Of a DNA stretch of 64,000 bases, positions 55,291 through 64,000 are shown one piece after another. Origin of the DNA: Brachyhypopomus gauderio. Taxonomy: Eukaryota; Chordata; Actinopteri; Gymnotiformes; Hypopomidae. Numbering within the stretch: position 1 is the stretch's first letter; each line of letters starts with the position of its first letter. Position numbers and translations under genes: made by a program. Location: assembly GCF_052324685.1 (NCBI RefSeq), contig NC_135226.1, positions 15,022,887-15,086,886 of the forward strand, written 5' to 3'. Under the pieces are notes generated by a model. The model saw nothing but the letters and a program-made list of their open reading frames with translations. It was not told the origin of the DNA and made no database searches.

Positions 55291-55499
55291 ACCCCTTGCT
55301 ATGCTCTCCTATATTCAAGTTCTTAAAATGTAGATGAGCATTAATTACCTGACTATCCCTACAAAACTGTAGTTCTAGTCACTGGTCTAGTCCATAATTT
55401 CCAGACTTCATGGTGCCACGATCTTCTTCTACCCCTGCTATAGGCCCATAGCCACCCACCATGACACCCATGCTCAGTTTCATAATTCATCATGTCCAG

Positions 55500-55850
55500 T
55501 CTTGATTATATTAAGTTTTTTATATCTTGATAACTTTCTCCTGAAACTCAAAACATCCTTTTTGTTTGGCAAACCAAAACAAACTGGTCTGCTCACTTTA
55601 GTATGTCTGCTACATTCTAGAAAACTGGCCCACATCACTCCAACTCTCCATCTGTTACATTGGTTATCTATCTCACAATGCATTCAGTTTAAACTTATTT
55701 TTACATACACATCTTGGAGAACCGTACTTACTGGCCATGGGCCTCCACTAGACACAGCCAAATGAAAACATGACCGTAGTATTAAAAACGCGTCCATACC
55801 ACTGTTATCATTAACGTACCCTTTCCCGGCTTGTGTTAGAATCTGAAGAT
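55500..55850 (+). pseudogene. Faint LINE C-terminal fragment
   Basis: HITPTLHLLHWLSISQCIQFK resembles the HITP.L..LHWLPV..RI.FK signature of the LINE copies at 12.7 and 38.9 kb. The remainder is too eroded to place. Confidence 0.5.
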
Positions 55851-56250
55851 GAGGTAAGAATCAGTGAGCTTCAAGAGGTAGTCACCTAAAATGGGCTTCA
55901 GGTTTGCTTTAATAGGGTTCATTAGTGGAAGCTCATTGAGAGAATGCCAAGAGTGTGCAAAGTAGTAATCAGAGCAAAGAATGGCTATTTTGAAGAAACT
56001 AGAATAGAAAACATGTTTTCAGTTATTTCACTTTTTTTGTCAAGTACATAACTCCACATGTATTCATTCATAGTTTTGATGCCTTCTACAGCACAACTAA
56101 TTACAGTATACTGGTTACATCAATTGGAAGTGGAGCTTAGATAAGGGGATCTAGACCTCTGCACAGAAACTTACAATACAACAAAACGCAAACCCTTAGA
56201 AAATCAGACTATTACAACAATTTCAGACCTCTGCAACACGTAAGATATCA
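55851..56250. other. Intergenic, nothing recognised
   Basis: No gene or element end seen. Confidence 0.45.
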
Positions 56251-56254
56251 ATAT

Positions 56255-56256
<2 letters not shown>

Positions 56257-56342
<86 letters not shown>
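56257..56342. repeat. (TA)n microsatellite
   Basis: About 40 TA units. Confidence 0.95.
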
Positions 56343-56346
<4 letters not shown>

Positions 56347-56929
56347 AAACAATTTTATACCTGCATATGGATCCTCACTCTCATTCATAGTCCATTTTGT
56401 GGACTTGTCAGACCTCTAAAACACAGCAAATTTCAGACCTTTGCAACAAAACTAAATTGTGTTGTGGATATCTGACCTACTTTGAAAAGGTCTCACTTGT
56501 TAATGAGAAAAAAACGAACATCTCTCCAAACTTAATGCAAATGGATAAATCTTTTTTACAATAAAATCTGTAGCAAAGTCCATGAATTAACTATTTAAAG
56601 CAGAGATTGAGCAGAGAGGGACTGAACATCCAGTAACAAAAGATCTCACCATATATACATTTGAAAATACATTGAGGCTGCTTCTGCCTGTACTGCCAAA
56701 GGGCAGAGACAGGCTCAACCCATTCAGTGTAGTTTGCTGTGAAAATCCCTGCCTGTATTGATTGATTCAATGTTTTTACTACATAGCAAGAGTATCAAAA
56801 CATCAAACTTCATGTGTGCAACTGGAAAAAATATCACGGCAGCTATAAAAAACAAACAAACAAAAACTGTACAGAGCAGTGTACATCAGCATAGCCAAAC
56901 ATATCCATTCATCTAGATTATTCTATACC
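56343..56929. other. Intergenic, nothing recognised
   Basis: AT-rich DNA with repeated short phrases such as CAGACCT(C/T)T. No gene supported. Confidence 0.45.
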
Positions 56930-57115
56930 CCCCATACTCAAATAGCGGCCTGTGGGCCTAAAAAGGGCCGCGGGCTGTTTTGAAAAGTTTTTTTTTTTTT
57001 TTTTATGATTTTTTTTCAATCGCGCTATCCGCTCTTATTTTGAAATCGCACACCGCGATCTCAAGACCAAGCTGGGAATTGCCTCCATGGCAACAATAAA
57101 CAGATATGTTTATTA
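56930..57115 (-). mobile_element. hAT MITE fragment
   Basis: CCCCCATACTCAAATAGCGGCC and the following GGGCCGCGGGC, T-run and ATCGCGCTATCCGCTCTTATTTTGAAATCGC are the reverse of the right arm of the MITE at 20,564-21,394. The other arm is absent. Confidence 0.75.
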
Positions 57116-57187
57116 TTAGATAAACAATATGTTCACAATCGGTCTAATTCGAAATATGATTGTTTGATTAAAACTGTCAAGTGTAAG

Positions 57188-57347
57188 GGGAATTCCCATG
57201 ATGTCACAAAGCAGCAACTGTATATAAACTTGCGCTGAGAGTGTCATTTGTGGGATACAGACAGGAGAGCAGTACGTGGTTTTGGATACATTTACAACAT
57301 TTATTTACCACAGCATACAGGATTCAGCTACACAGATTGCTGCAGAG
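57188..57347 (+). promoter_or_regulatory. Candidate promoter with kappaB-like site, CRE-like site, TATA box and first exon
   Basis: Within 41 bp are the palindrome GGGAATTCCC (57,188-57,197, a textbook NF-kappaB site), TGATGTCA (57,199-57,206, CRE/ATF-like) and TATATAAA (57,221-57,228). About 120 bp downstream a GAG/GTATGT splice donor follows at 57,347/57,348, with no ATG in between. This would be a 5' untranslated exon, possibly an upstream first exon of ccdc9 (58.9 kb) or of a transposon-derived transcript. The assignment is inference. Confidence 0.45.
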
Positions 57348-58148
57348 GTATGTATGTCTTTTGGACTTTTATGAATATGTTTTAATACGAACTGTGCCTT
57401 CCGCCAAAAAGTAGTTCCACAACAAGTGAACAGAACAGTTCCCTGGCCTATCTAAAAAATAAAATAATTATTTAGCTCAGCCTTTTCAACTGTTCCCAAA
57501 TTGACCTTAAAGTGATTTTGTAAGAGCCAGACTGTGAAGCACTTTGTAGCCCACTTTATTTGTCGAATTGTATTTTGCTCATGTTAAGCCAGTTCCAGCG
57601 CGTTCAGTTGTTCTACTGTCATTGCAGTCGATCAAATAGTTTTTGTGGTAATTGTAGGTTCAGAATTTGATGTAAGTGTGGAGTCACACTTTTTCTGAGT
57701 CTGTCCAAATTGGCTGCAGGTCAAACGTTATGTTAAAAGCATCCATTTGATAAATTTTTGCAGGTTGTATAAGCACAGATACAAAAATGTTTTTTGTGTA
57801 CATGCCGTTGCTTGGCAACGTGTCCGCGGAGTGATACAGGTTTAGTGTGAGAATGCAGTGCTGTTCTCAGATTGCGAGGTCGGAACTAACTGTTGTATAA
57901 TGATGTTTAAATGCGGTTTTAAAAGTAGCTATAGAGTCAACGTTTGTTTTTAGAAAGAGCATCGATATTTAGTTATTTTTGACGTGCCTTATTACTGATG
58001 TGCAACCAACTCTTAAACCTTTGGAACAGTTATACATTTGGTTCAAAGAGGCGGGGTCTAGTTAAAAACTTCAAATACTTCGAATGCAAACGGGAATTGC
58101 CGAAAGAAGATGATGCGTCTCTCTGGACGTAGAAACACATCCTAGCAC

Positions 58149-58520
58149 CAGTGGGGAACCGTCAGGGCCCTCTACGCCCTCTCAGAGGGCCTAAAATATT
58201 CTTAAAACATAAATATATATAATATAATTTATCCAATTTTATTTTATCTACATACAGTTTGACAATCGACATCTAAACAATTACAAAAATATAAGCAAAT
58301 AAATTATTCAACCGTGTCTATTCATACTGTGTTGGAAGGAGGGGTTAAGTTAAGTTAACTGTGTCTCCCTCTATCAGCACTGTGATGCCCGATGCCCGAT
58401 TCATATTCCGCTCCTGAGGAACACGGAGCTGTGGACCTTATTTTGCTTAAGAAGTTATCTAGTGCATATGTTATTGTTTGTTGCGTTTTTAACCTGCTTT
58501 TAAGAAGCATGTTGACCTCG
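58149..58520 (+). mobile_element. hAT fragment, family of 203-2369
   Basis: Starts CAGTGGGGAACCGTCAGGGC and follows the left part of the element at 203 with short deletions, up to TTGCGTTTTTAA. The right end was not found. Confidence 0.75.
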
Positions 58521-58941
58521 CTTCTTTGCTCACACGTCTTTTATCAAAATATTTTTTATCTAAATGTAGGAATGTTAACACCACCTAATTCACAATCTCG
58601 GGACCAGATCATATGTAGTGGATCAATAAAAAATTGCGGTTGCAGTACCAGCTGCCCAGCCGCTAGCGAGCTTGGTTAATAATTCGGTTTTTAATTCGAG
58701 GACCGACGACGTCTTTCTTGTCGTAATAGTTTTGTGAAGGCATCTTTGATATTTTTACATTAACATAGTTAACCAACCATGAACGCATTTTCCTCTGTAA
58801 ATCCACATAAATTGAAAAGACACATCTAAAATCCCGTTTCTCGTGGCCCAAGAGTGCGACATATTTGTTTACATGTGGTGTTTTCATCTAGTTTGTAGGT
58901 GGGTTTGGTCTTCACTTGAATTTGACAACAGGCTTCCAGTT
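58521..58941. other. Upstream region of ccdc9
   Basis: No independent gene. An acceptor-like TTTGACAACAG at 58,930 or a nearby start site would define the small first coding exon that ends at 58,944. Confidence 0.4.
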
Positions 58942-61900
58942 ATGGTGAGTTGTGGGTGATGAATCCAGCACCACACGCCCATGTTCATTTAAGATACAAA
59001 GATCTTTAAGAACACAGAAACAATTCTGAACCATTTTCTTATGTAGCTCATTGAAATAGCCTGGAAGAGAATTGTACTACTCGGTATTAAAAGGGATCCT
59101 CCAAAAACTTTAAATAAAAAGCAATAAATATGGAACCATAAATGGATATAAATGCTGAATGTAAAGAAAATGCTTCTTTATTCTGTTACTCTATTCAATA
59201 TGGAAAGATCTTCATGTACTTTTCTAAAATGTAGTTGCATTAAGGAAATTATTAAGGATAATCTTTTAAATAAAGTAGCAGTAACTTCCAAACATTTGTA
59301 ATTGTGAGTTCTGAACATTGTACTGGTTCTGGCAGTCCAACGCAGTGGATCTGAAGAAGAAGGAGGAGAAAGATGCGGAGCTGGACAGACGGATCGAGGC
59401 TCTGCGCAAGAAGAACGAGGCTTTGATGAGAAGATATCAGGTGGGTGTGCTGAAAGTTGCATGGCATTCTCCCCTTTCACTGTTTATTTCATGCGTGTTG
59501 TCTCCCAACCTCGTGGGTTTGCTGTGGAGAAGAGTACATGTATCTGTCTGGTATGTATACATTTTCAATTAAGTGAAGCACTTTTTTCGCATTTCTTCAT
59601 ACATGGATCATTTTAATTTTATATGCTATATGTGATTTTTGTAATGTGCATGCCAACTTGTACTTAACAAAAAACCCTATACGAGCAGAAACTGAAGGGG
59701 AAGGCAATTAATTTTTGTAACAACAGCAGAATAGGCCAGATAATTTTTATTTATTTATTTTAAATAGGTGCTATTTGTTATGATATTTATAAGTACCACT
59801 ACGTTACATCCTGCAGGAAATAGAGCAAGATAAAAAGAAGGCTGAACAGGAGGGCATCGCTGTGACAACCCCCCGCAAGCCCCGCTCTCATGAGCCCGAC
59901 TCGGACCGGCGGAAGATCGAGAAAGAAAACATAACTGTGACTGTTGATCTGTCCAAACTGAGTGGGGTAAGACCAGCAACGTCCATAGTTCAAAGTGGGC
60001 TTTGTGGACATGGAATGCCAAGCTGCCAAGGAGATGTTTTCAGTGCTTTTAGCATTTTGGGGCTATGCTAATGTTGGCTTTTGGATGGTATATAATGTAA
60101 AAACACCATCCAGGGAAAGTAACACACACACACAGATGGCCTGTGTAGTGGTAATTAGACTCCCTCCCTCTGGTCTATGAAGGTCAAGTGTCAGAACACA
60201 CACACACCGCTGATTACGATGTCCCAGCCCTCCACACACACACCACCTATGGAAGCCCTCTGTGACAACTGCTCACTGACTCCCTCCCCCTCCTCCTCCC
60301 CCAGAATCGGAGGCCCGGTACCAAGAGCTCCGTGGACATGACTCTGTCCATGACGGGCCGAGAGCGGGCCGAGTACCTGCGCTGGAAGAAGGAGCGCAAG
60401 CAGATTGACGAGGAGAGGCTGGCTCGCCACCGCAACTCCACTGGCCAGTGGAAGCGGGAGTGGGACGCCCAGAAAACAGACACCATGTGAGTCCGGAGCC
60501 CCGGCGGCCCCTCCTCCACGCACAGCACTCGCCCCCCGCCCGGCTGCCTAACGACAGACAGCCTGTCATGGGAAATGGGCGCAGTTATAGAGTATTTTCA
60601 TATGAAAAGCAAACGTGGTGTAATGGTGTTAGACAATTACAATCTGATTTTTGGGTTATTATTGGTGAGTGTGTGTGAGGGATAGAGAGAGAAGCTGGGA
60701 GGGAGTGATTCATGTTGACAGGATGCAAGTGGGATGATGAGTCACTCTGTGGTGTGTTCACAGGTTCAGTGAGGACTCGGCTGCAGCCGGAGAGGCCACA
60801 CCAGAAGCAGGAAGTAGGAGAGGCAAGTTACACACACACACACACACACACACACAGCTGACCATGAGAGTGAGTAGTCGGCACTGATCATGGCATCAGT
60901 GAACATACCTGCATAAAACCTGCCTGTGAGGTCAGTTGTGTGTACATCAGGTGTACACCTTAATCAACTCCATGCACCACTTGTGATTTTGGGCTTTGTT
61001 TCTGTAGTTGGACTTCTTAACCATCCTTAGCCCATCATCATTGTAGGTGTTTAGTGACGTTCTGTGATGTCTTCTTTCAGCAGCTAGGGGGCGTAATGCC
61101 CATATACAGCAGCACAGTGGGGCTTCAGGTCAGCTTGTGGCATGGGACTGTCTCTGTGTGGCGTGTGTCTGTCACCTCACTCCACATTGACCCTGCCAAA
61201 GGACAAGCTCGTCTAACCATGCTCTCACCTACATCTGCTTCATGGTCATGCTGACCATCCTTCACTTGTAGTTGTGTCCATGGTGTTTTTATGGGGTGCT
61301 CCTCTGCAGTAATGAACTGAAGTTCATGGCGGAAGGGGAAGAATGACCTATTTTGAATGGTTGCTTTTAAAAAAAACTATTCATCTTGTGGCATACGCTC
61401 TTGAGCGGCTTTTTACGTGCCTCAGCACCTTACGTCAAAACTCGTTAGACACAAGTCCAGTCAAGACTCAATTTGCATGCTTTTCATCATAATTTCCCCT
61501 CCCCCCTCACCGAAGACTGATGTGTGCTGCTATCCATCATGATGACTTGTGGGGCCATCTGTGCCTCTGAGCTCCGGGTCTGTGCTCTCCTCTGCTGGTT
61601 TGTTGTATGCAGTCGCCTTCCAGGATCATGCAGGGCCCCTTGTAAGACTCACACTGTTTTACCTCCCCTCTCTTCCAGAGGACAGCAAGAGACCCCCCAA
61701 GGTGCCCACGTTTGGAAACTTCTTGGGGCACGGCAAGTCCAGAGAGGAGCGCCGTAGCTGTCGTGGACGAGGGAAAGGCAGGGGTCAGGGCAAGAGCTAC
61801 AGGTAGTGTTCCATACTGGTCATCGGTCACTCTTCAATTAATCTATCAGCTCTACGTTTTCCTTGAAATGGGGTATTGGGAGGTGGTGACGTTATCTACA

Positions 61901-62977
61901 ATAAATGTAAAGTATTAGTCACCGTAGCTTCAGAAATGTTGCACAAGATTAGTTTTAATTTGATGCTTAAGCGCCATCTCAGCCATGGGTTCCCAGTAAA
62001 TGGGATTACAGTGGCAAGGGCAACACGGTGGCTTGGTGGTTAGCACGTTTGCCTCTCAGCACTGGGGTCTTGGGTTCAAGACCCTATCGGAGTGGAGTTT
62101 CCATGTTCTCCCTGTGTTTGCGTGGGTTTTCCCTGTGATCTCTGGTTTCCTCCCACAGTCCAAAGACATGGAAGTGAGGTAAATTGGCAGTCACTGACAA
62201 ATTCTCCCTGAGTGTGTGTCTGTGTCTCTCTGTTCAATAAAAAAAAGTAGTGTCTGTGTGTGTGCATGTATGTGTGTCTGCTTGTATGCCCAGTGGTGGA
62301 TGGTGTTCTGCCACTAGGGTCTGTCCACTCTCCCCTTCCTGCACCCCATTCAGTCCCCCAGGGGGCTGTGTATTCCGGTAAAGAGTACGCTGTGCGCAAT
62401 TGGCTGCTGCTTCTCGCTGGTGTGTGTGATTGTTTGTTTGAGACTTGTACCTGTGTTAAATTGAACATTCATTCATTATTGTGTCTCTGTTCTCAAGCAT
62501 GCATGATAACCGCTGGGAGAAGGAGAAAGAGGAGGAGAAGCCCAGAGAGGAGCATCCCAAAGCCCTATCAGAAAAGGTGAGGCTTTTGTGCTTCCAGAAG
62601 CTTGGTTGGATCCTTTCCTGAATGTTTTAACATGGTTGAGCACTTGATAATTCCCAGAGTTTAACTAATATAGTTGATATCGTCTCTGCCGATGGACTAG
62701 CCTGCAGGTGCCGTTGAGAAACTCCCTGTTAGCAGTACTGCTAATGTATTTAATTTAATGAACTCTTGGTCACCAGAAAGAACTGAAGAGCTCCAGCTCC
62801 CACGCCCCGTCCACCCCGAGCCCCAAGCAGCAGCGGACATCCGGGCCCAAGGTGGACATCCCCTCCCCACAGGAGAGCCTCAGCACCCCAGAGACCCTCA
62901 GCCCCTACATCCCTCTGGAGGACCACCAGCCCGTGTTAGACTGGGGAGAAGAGATGGAGAAAAATTATGGCTGGTGA
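58942..62977 (+). CDS. ccdc9: CCDC9-family coiled-coil protein
   Basis: Exons: ATG at 58,942-58,944 directly before a GTGAGT donor; 59,336-59,440; 59,817-59,966; 60,305-60,486; 60,764-60,822; 61,081-61,128 (less certain, symmetric phase 1); 61,679-61,802; 62,498-62,576; 62,777-62,977. All phases join, giving about 316 residues. The N-terminus is a charged coiled coil (DLKKKEEKDAELDRRIEALR); then come MTLSMTGRERAEYLRWKKER, GQWKREWDAQKTD, PPKVPTFGNFL, an Arg/Gly patch, HDNRWEKEKE, and the C-terminal HQPVLDWGEE. These match vertebrate CCDC9, an RNA-binding, exon-junction-complex-associated protein. It is shorter than the human protein of about 530 residues. The intron after 60,822 uses a GC donor (AG/GCAAGT). 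The sister gene ccdc9b is the main alternative. Confidence 0.82.
60825..60856. repeat. (CA)n tract in ccdc9 intron
   Basis: A run of CA units begins a few bases after the GC-type splice donor. Confidence 0.9.
62018..62479 (+). mobile_element. tRNA-derived SINE-like retroposon in ccdc9 intron
   Basis: Begins near GGCAACACGGTGGCTTGGTGG with B-box-like GGTTCAAGACCC and ends in ATTCATTCATT about 18 bp before the exon at 62,498. It is on the same strand as ccdc9. It is a fuller copy of the repeat at 47,174 and the nested one at 20,672. Confidence 0.78.
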
Positions 62978-62980
62978 AAA

Positions 62981-62986
62981 AATAAA
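62981..62986 (+). terminator. ccdc9 polyadenylation signal
   Basis: AATAAA begins only three bases after the TGA stop, which would give an extremely short 3' UTR. A later signal outside the recognised region cannot be excluded. Confidence 0.55.
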
Positions 62987-62989
62987 CAA

Positions 62990-63401
62990 TTTATTTGAAC
63001 ATGAATTTTGCCCTAGAAGGATGAAAGGATTTTTTTGTAAAGATAAAACTGAATTTACTCTCATTTTGTAAGAGCTGCTGCTCCAGCTTGCCTGATATTC
63101 AACGTGAACCGAGTTACGTTGGAGGGTCACGCGAGGTGGGCGGAGTCGCGCGCTACGGTCACTCGCGAAAGTATAAACCTAGCTTTAATGAACCGCAGCT
63201 GACTAACACTACCAACAAGAGTGGGTGTGTCCAAGAAGAGTGGGTGTGTCCAGAGAGCTGCGCCCCGTGGAAAATCTGAAACCAGCCAATTAAACTGCAG
63301 CCTCAGATCACGTGCTTGGCAAAAGTTTATCCCTCTCCATGCACTCTCATTAGACCGGTGCCCCGCACACAGGAAGTGTGCACAATGTAAGCAATTAAAT
63401 T
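62990..63401. other. Intergenic downstream of ccdc9
   Basis: No gene. A GC-rich CpG-containing patch (63,125-63,170) and a doubled AAGAGTGGGTGTGTCC (63,217-63,252) are the only structures seen. Confidence 0.5.
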
Positions 63402-63560
63402 AGTGCTGTCAATTCCAGGTGCTGCGATTGATTTTGCTCAAGCTTGCTAGATTTTTTAATTAGCAATCCAGGTAAAATTAGTGGAATGAACACAATCCAG
63501 GTAGCCTGAGCAAAATCCTGGTGAGGACTTTTAATCGCAGCACCTGGAATTGACAGCACT
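63402..63560. mobile_element. Palindromic MITE, 159 bp
   Basis: The first 28 bp (AGTGCTGTCAATTCCAGGTG...GCGATT) are repeated exactly in inverted orientation at the right end. The inner arms (ATTTTGCTCA) are also complementary. The flanks are AT-rich (ATTAAATT and AAATTAAAT) without a clear duplication. Confidence 0.85.
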
Positions 63561-64000
63561 AAATTAAATACAATTGTGTTTACTCTTTTAATACATTCAA
63601 ACATGGCTATTAGACACACAGTGTGACAAAATAATTTCCTCATTATCGCAGTTTATAATGAACTAATTTTAATATCGGAACAATATTAAATGGGCGGCGC
63701 CCTAGCGCCCCCTATTGACCAGCCACCACTGAGAGATGCAGTCTTCCAAGAGCAGTGCGGGGGAAGAGTCCCCTGAAGCCCAGCAGTGACCACAAGTCCG
63801 GTACCAACCAAAAGCCAAGAGGAGAGGGGTGGTGGTGACCATTGATCTATATTACTGGATTGGACATCGCCTGTTGCCGCTATAGCTAGCGATGCGCCGC
63901 CCTCTGAGCCATTACTATGCATTGAGTCATGCCAGCAAAGCAGTGTAGTTCCTATGTGGGATGTGCATCCATCCGCCCTTATTTCTTATCCGATTTTTAT
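63561..64000. other. Window end, nothing recognised
   Basis: No convincing gene. An open minus-strand frame (63,922-63,686) has no recognisable domain. Confidence 0.45.

Overview
The window looks like nuclear DNA of a ray-finned fish. It has spliced vertebrate-type genes, L2/CR1-like LINEs with GATT-type tails, hAT and Tc1/mariner-like DNA transposons, many LTRs, tRNA-derived SINEs and long CA and TA microsatellites. I cannot name the species. About 90% of the window is transposon-derived or unrecognised intergenic DNA. Only two kinds of apparently functional protein-coding gene were found.

(1) A tandem array of four related three-exon genes, all on the minus strand: A at 7.9-9.0 kb, B at 19.4-23.7 kb, C at 33.3-34.4 kb, and a diverged D at 40.0-41.3 kb. 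Each has a TATA box and a first exon that ends exactly at its ATG. Exon 2 encodes a signal peptide. Exon 3 encodes a deaminase-fold body with HSE and SPC-x3-C zinc-site motifs and a Cys-rich C-terminus. This fits the secreted AID/APOBEC-like deaminases (SNAD group) reported from fish genomes and proposed to act in mutagenesis-based immunity. I regard it as the main biological system here.

(2) A ccdc9-family gene (58.9-63.0 kb, plus strand). I could trace nine exons, in phase, for a protein of about 316 residues.

Layout: 0-7 kb holds a hAT element with a nested MITE, a solo LTR and minisatellites. The 7.1-36.7 kb region is a segmental tandem array. A block running from a LINE tail through a Tc1-like element, a broken hAT element and a deaminase gene occurs at 12.3-26.3 kb and again, nearly identical, at 26.3-36.2 kb; the unit around gene A is an older partial copy. 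Gene B differs from C by a 3.2-kb LTR retrotransposon in intron 1. That element has been hit in its own LTR by a hAT MITE, which in turn carries a SINE. From 36.7 to 39.7 kb there are degraded LINE and LTR pieces, and gene D follows. From 41.6 to 56.4 kb there are microsatellites, two Tc1-like remnants, LTRs, an endogenous retrovirus pol remnant, and an L2 LINE with an open RT frame inserted in a solo LTR. From 57 to 64 kb there is a candidate promoter, ccdc9, and a palindromic MITE.

The deaminase paralogues share exon structure and a near-identical promoter, so they are probably co-expressed as secreted effectors. Their neighbourhood is unusually rich in young LTR elements, which are plausible substrates for recombination and possibly for deamination, but the latter is inference. 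Where I joined exons I checked reading phase by hand. No database search was possible.
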